Under the pieces are notes generated by a model that worked only from the letters and a program-made list of their open reading frames with translations, was not told the DNA's origin and did not search any database. Below are positions 7,615-15,698 of a DNA stretch of 34,939 nt, piece by piece. Location of the stretch: assembly GCA_052148155.1 (NCBI GenBank), contig JBKQIY010000015.1, forward strand, positions 1 to 34,939, read 5' to 3'. Position numbers and translations under genes: made by a program. The DNA comes from JBBQER01 sp052148155 (GTDB lineage Bacteria > Actinomycetota > Acidimicrobiia > IMCC26256 > PALSA-610). Each line of letters starts with the position of its first letter. Position 1 is the first letter of the stretch.

Positions 7615-7938
7615 ATGGACAGAACCCGTACCCACCTCCGCGGCACCGCGCTGGTCGTCGTCACGCTCGGCGCGCTCGTCGCTGGCTGCTCAAGCGGTGG
7701 CGGCCATCAGGCGAGCCCAGCGACGTCGCACCGGCCGACCGCGCCCAGCGAAACGTCACAGCCCAAGACCGCGCCTTCGACCAACGTCGGGAATGCGTCG
7801 ACTGCGGCGAACCGAGCTGATCTCGCTGCGTTGACAGCACAGCTCGACGCCGCCGGCTCGTCGTTGGGTGCCGCCGGCAGCGCGCTCGCGCAGACCGATC
7901 CGAACCAGACGAAGAACTCCGAAGGGAGCCTGCCGTGA
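7615..7938 (+). CDS. Small lipoprotein of unknown function
   Basis: A 107-residue protein with a lipoprotein signal (MDRTRTHLRG, hydrophobic core, lipobox LVAGC at about 21-25), so it should be lipid-anchored on the outer face of the membrane. After a low-complexity Ser/Thr/Pro linker there is one helical segment, about 65-95, with heptad-like Leu/Ala spacing (LAALTAQLDAAGSSLGAAGSAL). I recognise no family. Its stop overlaps the start of the next secreted protein (GTGA, 7935-7938), so the two are translationally coupled and probably act together. No Shine-Dalgarno precedes the ATG; GACAAT at 7602-7607 is at the right distance for a -10 element of a leaderless message. Confidence 0.72.
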   Translation: MDRTRTHLRGTALVVVTLGALVAGCSSGGGHQASPATSHRPTAPSETSQPKTAPSTNVGNASTAANRADLAALTAQLDAAGSSLGAAGSALAQTDPNQTKNSEGSLP

Positions 7939-8672
7939 TCGATCGTTCGACCGGTCTCATCCGAGCGCGGGTGCGTCTCGGCGCAGCGGTTGCCGTCGCC
8001 CTGATCGGTACGCTCGTCGTTGCGGTCCCGGCCGACGCGCTCGGCGCAACCCGTTCCGACGGGTGCGGTCCGTTCGCGGTTGCCAAAGCCTTTGTTCACG
8101 CTGCCGCGGAACGGCGCGAAACGACGCTGGGTTTGCTCGTGTCGACGTTGCAGGCCCGCCAAGATCCGTGGTCGCTGAACGCCGGCCAGATCGCCGCGTT
8201 GCAGAACGCGAGCTCCGGCATCTCGGCGCTCGACGCGCAGGTGCAGAACACCTGCTACACGACCCGCGCCGCGCTGCGAGCCGACGCGACGCAACTGTTC
8301 ACGAACTACCGCGTCTACTGGTTGCGCGTCCCGCAAACCCATGCCGTCGAAGCCGCCGACCGTCTCGCCGAAGCGAGATCGCGTCTGGGAACCGTCGCCA
8401 CCAAGTTGGCCGGACACGTCGGCACGAACACCAAAGCGCAAGCTGAGCTGTCCGCAATGAACCAGGCGTTGGCCGCGGCCGACGCCAACCTCGGGACCGT
8501 TCCCACTCCGGCCGACGCGGTGGCGTCGGTCCTGACGCTCGCTCCGGCGGCCGACATGACCGCCGACGTCGCAGCGATGGAGACAGCCCGGGCCGATCTG
8601 ATCGCGGCTCGAGGAGCGCTCATCCAGGCGCGTACGGACGGCCTCGCGGTCATCGGCGACCTCGGTGCGTGA
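7935..8672 (+). CDS. Secreted alpha-helical protein of unknown function
   Basis: A 245-residue exported protein: hydrophobic signal segment at about 13-33 (LGAAVAVALIGTLVVAVPADA), then a largely helical mature chain rich in Ala, Leu, Thr and Asp. Two Cys, in DGCGPF and NTCYTT, could form a disulfide tying the first helix pair. The region from about residue 75 onward has long amphipathic helices. No family is recognised; the style resembles exported helical-bundle proteins of actinobacteria. Start GTG at 7935 overlaps the previous stop and has a good AAGGGAG ahead of it (about 7922-7928). The gene is coupled to the lipoprotein gene, suggesting a lipid-anchored/soluble pair. Confidence 0.72.
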   Translation: MIDRSTGLIRARVRLGAAVAVALIGTLVVAVPADALGATRSDGCGPFAVAKAFVHAAAERRETTLGLLVSTLQARQDPWSLNAGQIAALQNASSGISALDAQVQNTCYTTRAALRADATQLFTNYRVYWLRVPQTHAVEAADRLAEARSRLGTVATKLAGHVGTNTKAQAELSAMNQALAAADANLGTVPTPADAVASVLTLAPAADMTADVAAMETARADLIAARGALIQARTDGLAVIGDLGA

Positions 8673-8783
8673 GCATGCCGGTGCGCGAAGCCCACACTGA
8701 AGGTCCACTTTCGGGAATATTCGAACCGGTTACCACGCAGAGTGATCAAGTGTGGTGGGCTCCGGAGCCGAAGAATCACGTGG

Positions 8784-10604
8784 ATGGTCGCTCCTCCTTC
8801 TGATCCGCTCGCGACCGCCGACCTCGGGACCGAGGCTGGCGGGACGCGCAGGCTGCTCCTCGACGAGATGCTCGCCGAGCGGGCCCGACCGCCCCTGCCG
8901 CCCGCGCCGGTACTGAGCGTCGAGCCGGTACCCGTCGACGCGACACCGATCGCCGGACGGCGTGGCGCTCGCAAACGGCTCGCCGAGGTCGAAGCCCTCG
9001 CGCGCCGCAACCTGCGGGCCGCCGAAGAAGCACGTCGCTTCGTGGACGAAGAACGCCAACTGCTCGAAGAAGAGGCATCGGCGCGCACCGACGCCGAACG
9101 CACCGCAGCCGCGTTGCGCCGCGAACTCGAACGTCTCCGCTCGACCGAGGAACAACGCGCCGCCCAAGCGCGGTTCGCGGCGACGCACGAAGCACGCTCG
9201 GAGCTCGCGACCGAGATCGACCGCGTCCACGAAGAGCACGCCCGCGTCGTCGACGAACTTGACCGTCTGCGCGGCACGCTCTTCGATCATGACAGTCTGC
9301 TCGACGAGTACTCCCGGCGGTTGCGCGAGGAGCAAGAGGCACAGGCCCGGGCCCGGGCCGAGCAGGTGCACGCCGAAGAGGCGCAGCGCGTCGCCGAACG
9401 CAACCTCGAAATCGCGACCGAAACCGGCCGACGCCGAGCCGAAGAAGACCTCGTACGGTTCACCAAAGTCGAAGCTGCCTGGCGCGATGCGTGCATCGAA
9501 CGTGATCGCGTCACCGGCGAGTTGCGGGCGATTACCACCGGTGACGGCGAACTTGCGCGTCTGCGAGTCGAGATCGACGCCGCCCGCGAAGACATGACCC
9601 GACTGCTCGCCGATCTCGACGTACAAGCCGCCCGCGCCGACAGCGCCGAAACCGAACTCGCAACCGCGCGCGACGCGCGCGAGCAGTCCGAGCGAATCGC
9701 GGCCGAGGCGACCGAGGCGAGCGACCTCGCCGGGATCGCGCTCGAAACGATCCGCAGCGAGCTGGCCGAACGGACCGAGGCCCTCGACGCCGAGCGGACG
9801 ACCGCCCAGACACGCACCGCCGATCTCGTCGCGCAGCTCTCCACCGCGACGCGTACCGCCGAACGGGCGACGGACCGGTCCGCCGATCTCGAGTCGCGTC
9901 TCGACACCGCGATCACCGCTCGTGACGATGCCGTCGCCCGGGCCGAAACACTCTCCGAACAGCTCTCGAGAGCCCGCTCAGATGCCGAGCACCTGCGGAC
10001 CCAGGCCGCAAGCATCGGTGACGAACTCGCCGCGAACCAAGCGGCGCTCGACGCGGCCCGCACCGAAACTCTGGCGGCACGCCAAGACGCCGATCGCGCC
10101 CGGCAGGACGCGACGGCCGCCCAGCAGGTCGCCACGCACGCCCGCCTGCTCGCCGACGGCCGCGAGGCCGCCGCCGAAGCAGAAGCAGCACCACCGCCAC
10201 TGCCACCGTTACCGGATCCAGATCCGGCCGTTCCGCCCGAACCGACGGACGCGGTCGCGGCTCCGGCGTCGTTCGACGCGGCGATCGCCTCCGCATTCCG
10301 ACAGGAGCTGGTCGACTATCCCTCCGACGTCGCGCCGGCCGCGGCGCACAAGCAGGCCACGACGTTCCGCACCGTCGAAGATGACGCCGATGGCATCCGC
10401 CCGGTCCGAGCGGGTGGACCGGTTGTGGAACTCGAGGTCTCGCTCGTGCGTGAGCTCGAACCCGTCGAGCCGGCCACCGACGCCAGCGAGTCGAACCCGA
10501 CACCCGAACGGGTCACAGCCCAGCCCTGGCGGCGGACCGCGATGGCCGCCCTCACCGACCTCGCCACCGACTCGGACGATCTCACCCCCCGCCGCCGCCG
10601 CTAA
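8784..10604 (+). CDS. Long cytoplasmic coiled-coil protein
   Basis: A 606-residue protein with no signal peptide or membrane helix. From about residue 50 to 465 it is almost unbroken Ala/Glu/Arg/Leu-rich heptad sequence, for example RRELERLRSTEEQRAAQ and LSEQLSRARSDAEHLRTQ, predicted to be a long coiled coil. A Pro-rich hinge (PPPLPPLPDPDPAVPPEP, about 470-488) and an acidic, less ordered C-terminal region ending in RRRR follow. No family can be named: long coiled coils of this kind include polar-growth and cytoskeletal scaffolds, but composition alone gives misleading matches. I chose the ATG at 8784; a GTG at 8742 is in frame but adds 14 atypical residues. AAGAAT (8771-8776) could be its -10. 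It appears monocistronic. Confidence 0.8.
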   Translation: MVAPPSDPLATADLGTEAGGTRRLLLDEMLAERARPPLPPAPVLSVEPVPVDATPIAGRRGARKRLAEVEALARRNLRAAEEARRFVDEERQLLEEEASARTDAERTAAALRRELERLRSTEEQRAAQARFAATHEARSELATEIDRVHEEHARVVDELDRLRGTLFDHDSLLDEYSRRLREEQEAQARARAEQVHAEEAQRVAERNLEIATETGRRRAEEDLVRFTKVEAAWRDACIERDRVTGELRAITTGDGELARLRVEIDAAREDMTRLLADLDVQAARADSAETELATARDAREQSERIAAEATEASDLAGIALETIRSELAERTEALDAERTTAQTRTADLVAQLSTATRTAERATDRSADLESRLDTAITARDDAVARAETLSEQLSRARSDAEHLRTQAASIGDELAANQAALDAARTETLAARQDADRARQDATAAQQVATHARLLADGREAAAEAEAAPPPLPPLPDPDPAVPPEPTDAVAAPASFDAAIASAFRQELVDYPSDVAPAAAHKQATTFRTVEDDADGIRPVRAGGPVVELEVSLVRELEPVEPATDASESNPTPERVTAQPWRRTAMAALTDLATDSDDLTPRRRR

Positions 10605-10694
10605 GGGCCCGCCAACGGACAAGTTGAGCGATTCTCGGAGCATCCGCGCTGGTCAGAGAGGTCGCGAGCGCGCAATTAATGTCGCGGCGGGCCC
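10605..10694. repeat. Long-range inverted repeat after the coiled-coil gene
   Basis: GGGCCCGCC at 10605-10613 directly follows the stop codon and is matched by its complement GGCGGGCCC at 10686-10694, with 72 bases between. It may form the base of a larger terminator structure, but in such GC-rich DNA a 9-base match is only weak evidence. Confidence 0.3.
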
Positions 10695-10712
10695 TAACCC
10701 CACACGGAATAT

Positions 10713-10738
10713 TTAGTATGGCTAATTAGCTATGCTAA
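10713..10738. promoter_or_regulatory. 26-bp palindromic operator for the MarR regulator
   Basis: Half-sites TTAGTATGGCTAA and TTAGCTATGCTAA form a 26-base palindrome with 22 of 26 positions symmetric (mismatches at 5 and 8 and their partners). It is strikingly AT-rich against its surroundings and ends four bases before the marR start codon. Size and symmetry fit a MarR dimer site. It covers TATGCT (10731-10736), the likely -10, so binding would block transcription of marR and the coupled exporter. Confidence 0.82.
10731..10736 (+). promoter_or_regulatory. Putative -10 element of the marR-exporter operon
   Basis: TATGCT lies exactly 12 to 7 bases before the A of the marR ATG, the spacing expected if transcription starts at the start codon (leaderless). 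No convincing -35 hexamer and no Shine-Dalgarno are visible. It is inside the palindromic operator. Confidence 0.6.
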
Positions 10739-10742
10739 GTGT

Positions 10743-11219
10743 ATGCAGTCGAAGGTTCCCCTCCCGAATGCGCCGCGGCTCTCCGATCCTTCGACCGCGC
10801 CCCTTGGCGACGTCGCGTCGCGTCTGCGATTGGCGGTCATGCGTCTCAGTCGACGCCTGCGCCAGCATGCTCCCGTCGGGATCACCCAGTCGCAGCTGTC
10901 GGCGCTCGCCACCATCGTGGTCGAGGAGCGCATCACGCTCTCCGGCCTCGCAGACGCCGAACGGGTACAGCCCCCCTCGATCACGCGTCTTGTCGACGTG
11001 CTCGTCAGTCAGGGCTACGCGACCCGCACGCCGAGCGCCGAGGATCGTCGTGTCGCATGGGTTGCGCCGACCGAAGCCGGCCGCGCCCTGATCGAAACGG
11101 TTCGCCGCCAACGCGACGCATATCTCGCCCAGCGGCTTCGCACCTTGACGCCCGACGACCGCGTGGTGCTCGCACGCGCAGCCGTGCTGCTCGAGCGGCT
11201 CACCGAGGACCCCCAATGA
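10743..11219 (+). CDS. MarR family transcriptional regulator
   Basis: A 158-residue winged-helix repressor. N-terminal dimerisation helix around VASRLRLAVMRLSRRLRQH; the HTH region ITLSGLADAERVQPPSITRLVDVLVSQG matches the MarR recognition helix pattern; the wing has the hallmark D-R-R in SAEDRRVAWVAPTEAG. A C-terminal helix pair (LTPDDRVVLARAAVLLERL) completes the dimer interface. Length is typical. It sits behind a palindromic operator that overlaps its own promoter and is coupled by an ATGA overlap to a major facilitator exporter, so the simplest model is an autoregulated, ligand-released repressor of the pump. The ligand is unknown; MarR proteins often sense phenolic or lipophilic compounds. 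Confidence 0.93.
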   Translation: MQSKVPLPNAPRLSDPSTAPLGDVASRLRLAVMRLSRRLRQHAPVGITQSQLSALATIVVEERITLSGLADAERVQPPSITRLVDVLVSQGYATRTPSAEDRRVAWVAPTEAGRALIETVRRQRDAYLAQRLRTLTPDDRVVLARAAVLLERLTEDPQ

Positions 11220-12487
11220 CGAAGGTACGCCGGCTGGGCCGCGACACCTTCACCTCGCTGCACAACCGCAACTACCGGCTGTACTTCGTCGGTCAGACGA
11301 TCTCGGTCAGCGGCACCTGGATGCAGAACATCGCCCAGGCGTGGCTGATCCTCGATCTGACGCACAGCGGCACCGCGTTGGGGATCGTCACCGCGCTGCA
11401 GTTCCTCCCGATGTTGGTGTTCGGAGCCTGGGGCGGCGTGCTCGCCGATCGGTTCGACAAACGCAAGCTGCTGTACGGCACTCAGATCGCGGCCGGACTT
11501 CTCGCCCTGACGCTCGGGATCATCGTCAGCACTGGTCACGCAGCCGTGTGGAACGTGTACCTCTTGGCGGTGCTGCTCGGCTTCGTGAACGTCGTCGACA
11601 ACCCGGCCCGCCAGACGTTCGTCCTCGAGATGGTCGGACGCGAGGATCTCCCCAACGCGGTGAGCCTGAACAGTGTGGTCATGAACAGCGCGCGGGTGGT
11701 CGGCCCCGCGGTCGGCGGCTTGTTGATCCGCTTCTTCGGTGTGGGGCCCTGCTTCTACATCAACGCGGTCTCGTACATCGGGGTGATCGTCGCGCTCATG
11801 ATGATGAACGCGTCGTTGTTGCATCGGAATCCGACCGTCGAACGGGCCAAAGGACAGCTTCGCGAAGGGTTGCGTTACGCGTGGTCAGAACCATTGGTTC
11901 GCGTCCCACTGTTGATGATGGCGGTGATCGGCACGCTCGCGTTCAACTTCCAGGTCGTGATCCCGCTCATCGCGACGAAGACATTCCACACCGGGTCGGC
12001 CGGCTTCGGCCTGCTGTACGCAATCTTGGGTGCCGGCGCGGTGCTCGGCGGACTGTCGGTCGCGTCGCGGCGCGGTGTCTCGTACAGGCGCCTCATCGTG
12101 CTTTCGATGGTCATGGGCGTGACGATCCTGGTCGCCGCGGTCGCGCCGACGCTGCTCACGGAAGGCATCGCGATGTTCGCGATGGGCGCGGCGGCGTTCG
12201 CGTTTATCGCGGTCGCCAACACCACGATCCAACTCACGAGCGCGCCTGAGATGCGCGGCCGAGTGATGGCGCTGTACGCCATCGCGTTCCTCGGCAGTAC
12301 GCCGATCGGCGGCCCGATCGTCGGCTGGATCTCCCAGCACTACGGAGCACGGTTCGGTTTTGCGATCGGCGGGATCGCGACGATCGTCGCGACGGCGATT
12401 GCTGCTTGGTCGTTGGTCCGTCACCGCTCCCGGGCGAGCACAGATCGAGATCGTCGGCGTGACGTGATCGCGGTTCCGGCCGCGTGA
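11216..12487 (+). CDS. MFS_3 family efflux transporter
   Basis: A 423-residue inner-membrane transporter of the EntS-like MFS_3 group (12 predicted helices). The start MTKVRRLGRDTFTSLHNRNY and the following GQTISVSGTWMQNIAQAW are diagnostic for this group; motif A is in GGVLADRFDKRKLL; other typical segments are GFVNVVDNPARQTFV and MRGRVMALYAIAFLGSTPIG. It should export a small hydrophobic compound in exchange for protons. The ATG at 11216 overlaps the marR stop (ATGA), with GAGGA at 11204-11208 inside the marR end. Under control of the MarR operator upstream. Confidence 0.93.
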   Translation: MTKVRRLGRDTFTSLHNRNYRLYFVGQTISVSGTWMQNIAQAWLILDLTHSGTALGIVTALQFLPMLVFGAWGGVLADRFDKRKLLYGTQIAAGLLALTLGIIVSTGHAAVWNVYLLAVLLGFVNVVDNPARQTFVLEMVGREDLPNAVSLNSVVMNSARVVGPAVGGLLIRFFGVGPCFYINAVSYIGVIVALMMMNASLLHRNPTVERAKGQLREGLRYAWSEPLVRVPLLMMAVIGTLAFNFQVVIPLIATKTFHTGSAGFGLLYAILGAGAVLGGLSVASRRGVSYRRLIVLSMVMGVTILVAAVAPTLLTEGIAMFAMGAAAFAFIAVANTTIQLTSAPEMRGRVMALYAIAFLGSTPIGGPIVGWISQHYGARFGFAIGGIATIVATAIAAWSLVRHRSRASTDRDRRRDVIAVPAA

Positions 12488-12494
12488 GCCGCAG

Positions 12495-12719
12495 CTACTG
12501 TTGGTAGCCCTCGACGGTGTCGGCGTCGCGCGTCGACACGACATTCGGGTCGAGTCCGAACTCGCGGCGAGCACGACGTTGTCTGAGCAGATCCCAGCAC
12601 TGGTCGAGCGTCACCTCGAGTGTGCTCAGCCGGCCCGGATCATGATTGGGAGTTTCGGCGAGCTGTTGTTCTTCGGCGACGAGGTCGTTGATATGTGCGA
12701 GGAGCGCAGCGTCGTCCAT
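12495..12719 (-). CDS. DUF2630 family protein
   Basis: A 74-residue soluble helical protein. MDDAALLAHINDLVAEEQQL at the start and LDQCWDLLRQRRARREFGLD with VEGYQQ at the end match the short actinobacterial DUF2630 family, whose function is not known. Its usual partner segment between the helices (NHDPGRLSTLEVT) is present, so it looks complete. GAAAGG lies 6-7 bases before the ATG. It is convergent with the MFS_3 gene (7 bp between stops) and divergent from the DHA2 exporter. Confidence 0.9.
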   Translation of the reverse strand: MDDAALLAHINDLVAEEQQLAETPNHDPGRLSTLEVTLDQCWDLLRQRRARREFGLDPNVVSTRDADTVEGYQQ

Positions 12720-12832
12720 GGCGGGCCTTTCGGGGGATGCGACTAAAGGGAGCTCTGCGAGGTGCTGGCCCGCAAGGATATGGCGCGCCGAGCCGCACCT
12801 CGGTTGGCGACCCGCGGTCTGCGCTCACCGGG

Positions 12833-12838
12833 CAGACT
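12833..12838 (+). promoter_or_regulatory. Putative -10 of the DHA2 exporter (leaderless)
   Basis: CAGACT lies 12 to 7 bases before the ATG at 12845, the same position as the -10-like hexamers of several neighbouring genes. The only Shine-Dalgarno-like bases (GAGGA, 12839-12843) are too close to the start to work normally. Confidence 0.4.
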
Positions 12839-12844
12839 GAGGAA

Positions 12845-14311
12845 ATGGCGGACAGTGACGGAGGCGAGATCCGGTTCGGCACTCCCGCCGCCCGTTGGGT
12901 CATCGCCGCGATGGTGCTCGGTTCGGGCATCGCGTTCCTCGACGGCACCATCGTCAACGTCGCACTGCCCGCGATCGGCAAGGCGCTCAAGACCAACGTC
13001 TCCGGCCTGCAGTGGACCGTCGACGCCTACCTCGTCCTGCTCACCGCGTTGTTGCTGTTCGGCGGCGCGCTCGGCGATCGCTACGGGCGCCGGCGAGTGT
13101 TCGTGATCGGTCTCGTCTCGTTCACCGTCGCGAGCGTCGCATGCGCGGCCGCGCCCAATGCGACGGTGCTTGCGATCGCGCGTGCCGTCCAGGGTGCGGC
13201 CGGCGCCCTGCTCGTGCCTGGGAGTCTCGCCATCATCGGCGCCGTGTTCCACAACGCCGACCGTTCCCGGGCGATCGGAGCCTGGTCCGGTCTGGCGGGG
13301 ATCGCCAGCGCAGTCGGTCCGTTCGTGGGCGGATGGCTGATCGACACGTTCTCGTGGCGATGGGTGTTTCTCGTCAACGTTCCGCTCGCGGTTGTGGCCG
13401 TCGCCATCACCGTTCGTCACGTGCCCGAGACGCGAGCCGACACCGACCAACCGCTCGATGTCGCCGGCGCGGCGCTTGCCGCGGTCGGGCTCGCAACGTT
13501 GTGCTGGGCGCTCATCGAAAGCGACCACGGCTTCCGTGCGTCCCAAGCCGCCGCGGGCCTCGTCGGCGTCGCCGCGATCACCGCTTTCCTCGTCCTCGAA
13601 CATCGCAGCTCCCATCCGATGCTTCCGTTGCGGTTGTTCCACAGCCGCGCGTTCAGCGGCACCAACGCCACGACACTCGCCGTATACGCCGCGCTCGGCG
13701 GAGCATTGTTCATGGTCGTGCTCGAGTTGCAGATCGCGCTTCACTACTCGGCACTCGCGGCGGGTGCGTCCCTCGCCCCGATCACCGTGTTGATGTTGTT
13801 GCTCTCAGCGCGCGCGGGGGCGGTCGCCCAACGCATCGGTGCGCGGCTTCCCATGACGATCGGTCCGTTCGTCATCGCGATCGGGTTGTTGCTGTTCACG
13901 AGCATCGGTCCCGGACGTGGGTATGCCACCACGGTGCTTCCCGCCGTCATCGTGTTCGGCCTGGGCCTCGCATGCACCGTCGCGCCGCTCACCGCGACCG
14001 TGCTCGCCTCCGTCGACGACGCCGAACTCGGTGTGGCGTCGGGTGTGAACAACGCCGCAGCTCGGCTCGCCGGACTGCTCGCGGTCGCCGTCCTCCCGAC
14101 CCTGGTGCATCTCGACACGACCCTGCCGGCCGCGGTGCTCACCGGCCGAGTCGCGGTCGCGCTGCGCGTCTGCGCCGCGCTGGCGGCGGTCGGCGGCGTG
14201 ATCTCCTGGCTGACGGTCGGTTCCCACCCAGTGGCGACCGCCGCTCGCCCCGCTGACCTGCTGATCCCCTGCTACGACCCGTGCACCACCAGCGATCCGG
14301 CCGCCGCCTGA
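12845..14311 (+). CDS. MFS drug transporter, DHA2 (14-helix) family
   Basis: A 488-residue proton-driven exporter. FLDGTIVNVALPAIG in helix 1 and LQWTVDAYLVLLTALLLFGG followed by LGDRYGRRRVF (motif A) identify the DHA2 group; RAVQGAAGALLVPGSLAII and then VGPFVGGWLIDTFSWRWVF (motif C region) follow. Later helices extend to about residue 470 with a Cys-containing soluble tail. I chose ATG 12845 (MADSDGGEI); an upstream open stretch has no family match. No regulator gene adjoins it, but it is divergent from DUF2630 across about 125 bp. Substrate unknown; family members export quaternary ammonium compounds and antibiotics. Confidence 0.93.
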   Translation: MADSDGGEIRFGTPAARWVIAAMVLGSGIAFLDGTIVNVALPAIGKALKTNVSGLQWTVDAYLVLLTALLLFGGALGDRYGRRRVFVIGLVSFTVASVACAAAPNATVLAIARAVQGAAGALLVPGSLAIIGAVFHNADRSRAIGAWSGLAGIASAVGPFVGGWLIDTFSWRWVFLVNVPLAVVAVAITVRHVPETRADTDQPLDVAGAALAAVGLATLCWALIESDHGFRASQAAAGLVGVAAITAFLVLEHRSSHPMLPLRLFHSRAFSGTNATTLAVYAALGGALFMVVLELQIALHYSALAAGASLAPITVLMLLLSARAGAVAQRIGARLPMTIGPFVIAIGLLLFTSIGPGRGYATTVLPAVIVFGLGLACTVAPLTATVLASVDDAELGVASGVNNAAARLAGLLAVAVLPTLVHLDTTLPAAVLTGRVAVALRVCAALAAVGGVISWLTVGSHPVATAARPADLLIPCYDPCTTSDPAAA

Positions 14312-14417
14312 CACCACACCCCCAGACAGGGCACGACGAGACGACCCACCTGCCAACACGCTTGGCGGCAACGGGCCAGGACGCCACATTGCAAACCTCA
14401 CGCACGCCGGGGCGTGA

Positions 14418-14790
14418 GCTCTGCACCGCTACCAGGAGATCTTCGGCGATGCGTTCACAATCGACGGACTCGACACCTACAACGAGACGGACAGCACAGG
14501 TTCAACTCGCGGTCTGCACGTGATCGGCCAGCACATCACCTGTGTCGACCGTCCGATCGAACATGACGTCGACATGCCCCGGCGATCTCGTTGTTCGTCG
14601 AGCGCGGCGACCAGGACGAACTCGACGCGTCTTCGTCGCGTTCGCCGAGGACGGAGAAGTCTTGATGCCTTTCGACGACGACGGCTGCAGCCGACGGTAC
14701 GGACTGGTCCAAGACCGCCTCGGAGTTCGCGGGCAACTCAACGTGCGCTCGTCCCACCGCCCGGACCGAGACATTCGAGCTCGTGGCTGA
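14418..14790 (+). pseudogene. Frameshifted PhnB-like VOC protein
   Basis: Three plus-strand frames join into one PhnB/YjdN-type glyoxalase-fold protein. First frame (14418 to about 14578): LHRYQEIFGDAFTIDGLDTY then HVIGQHITCVDRPIEHDVDM. Second frame (14579 to about 14626): PAISLFVERGDQDELD. Third frame (14629-14790, stop TGA): VFVAFAEDGEVLMPFDDDG then SRRYGLVQDRLGVRGQLNV. Restoring one C in the CCCC run at 14577-14580 and one C near 14627 rejoins all three. The N-terminus is missing (in-frame TGA at 14415), and conserved aromatic positions look replaced (G-C-S-R-R, G-V-R-G-Q where I expect G-F-S and G-V-S-W-Q), which favours real decay over sequencing error. Recognised by motif order, not by search. 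Confidence 0.72.
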
Positions 14791-14856
14791 CCGACACCGT
14801 GGTGGCGACCTTCGGCCGCAAAGAAAGGGCGGGCTCGAACCCACTACCGTGGCGCC

Positions 14857-15123
14857 GTGAGCAGCCGGCGAGTGCTCGGTGGGGTGGTGCACAAGCTTCC
14901 AGGAGACTTGCGCACGGCGCTGATCGCCAACCCCACCGCGCTCGATGCCTGGCACGACATCACGCCTCTCGCCCGGAACGAGTTCATCTGCTGGGTCGAA
15001 GACGCCAAACAGGACATGACCCGACAACGCCGCATTCGCCGGACCCAAGAGGAGCTGGAGGAAGGCCAACGTCGGCCCTGCTGCTGGCCAGGATGCAAAC
15101 ACCGCGAGCGCACCGGCAGATAG
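14857..15123 (+). CDS. YdeI/OmpD-associated (OmdA) family protein
   Basis: An 88-residue soluble protein. KLPGDLRTALIANPTALDAW, ITPLARNEFICWVEDAKQ and TRQRRIRRTQEELEEGQRR match the OmdA/YdeI domain (PF13376 type). The tail PCCWPGCKHRERT supplies three Cys and one His, as in many short actinobacterial members, and could bind metal (inference). Family members are linked to bacteriocin or peptide protection in Salmonella, but the role here is unknown. GTG start at 14857; TACCGT at 14846-14851 may be a -10 for a leaderless message. Neighbours are a VOC pseudogene upstream and a convergent VOC gene. Confidence 0.83.
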   Translation: MSSRRVLGGVVHKLPGDLRTALIANPTALDAWHDITPLARNEFICWVEDAKQDMTRQRRIRRTQEELEEGQRRPCCWPGCKHRERTGR

Positions 15124-15173
15124 CCCTCGGCAGGCTCGCACCGTCGCGGCGGCGCTCGCGACCTGACTGCGCG

Positions 15174-15698
15174 TCAAGTTTGTCGGCTGTTGGTGTACTT
15201 CTCGTACAACTCGCGGGGCCAGTATCGAACGGCGGCGATCCCATCAGGGTCGATGAGATCGGTCTTGATCCGGTTGTAGTCGTAGCAGTTGAGCTCGTAT
15301 TGGTTGCCCCACGGGTCGGCGAGATCGAACGCCCAACACATGTCGAAATCGATCACGTCGTTCGGGACGAGCGGTCGACCAAGGCGACTGTTGATCTCGC
15401 CCGGCAACGACCGCGTGAAGGAGATGAACGTCTCGGCGTCGACGCTGAACGCAACGCCAGTCTCCTGAGCGACCATCGGATGCCCGTCGCTGGTTTCGAA
15501 CAATGCCAGCGTCGTCGCTCCGCCATCGGCGGAGATTTGAAGTGGACCACCTTCGAAGCCGGTCGCCCAGAAGTCGTACTTGTCGACCGGTTCGAACCCG
15601 AGGTGCTGTGCGTACCAGCGTGCAGCTTCGGTTCTGTCCGGCACACGGATGTGTACATGGTCGAGCCGGCCCATACGGAACCTGCGCAGGTCAGCCAT
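15174..15698 (-). CDS. VOC (glyoxalase/dioxygenase-fold) family protein
   Basis: A 174-residue soluble protein with one vicinal-oxygen-chelate domain. The first metal-ligand strand is MGRLDHVHIRVPD (His at about residue 13-15), followed by TEAARWYAQHLGFEPVDKYD; the second half has DPWGNQYELNCYDY, where the Glu is the usual last metal ligand. GVAFSVDAETFISFTR carries the middle strand. Members include fosfomycin-resistance proteins, glyoxalases and ring-cleavage dioxygenases; none can be singled out. Start ATG 15698; ATG 15674 is an alternative. On its own strand TAATGT (15711-15706) is a good -10 for a leaderless start. Unrelated in sequence detail to the PhnB-like pseudogene nearby. Confidence 0.85.
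   Translation of the reverse strand: MADLRRFRMGRLDHVHIRVPDRTEAARWYAQHLGFEPVDKYDFWATGFEGGPLQISADGGATTLALFETSDGHPMVAQETGVAFSVDAETFISFTRSLPGEINSRLGRPLVPNDVIDFDMCWAFDLADPWGNQYELNCYDYNRIKTDLIDPDGIAAVRYWPRELYEKYTNSRQT

Noticed and set aside
15143..15162. GTCGCG/CGCGAC hairpin between the convergent OmdA and VOC genes as a terminator
   Set aside because: Only 6 bp of stem with an 8-base loop; expected often by chance in DNA of this GC content.
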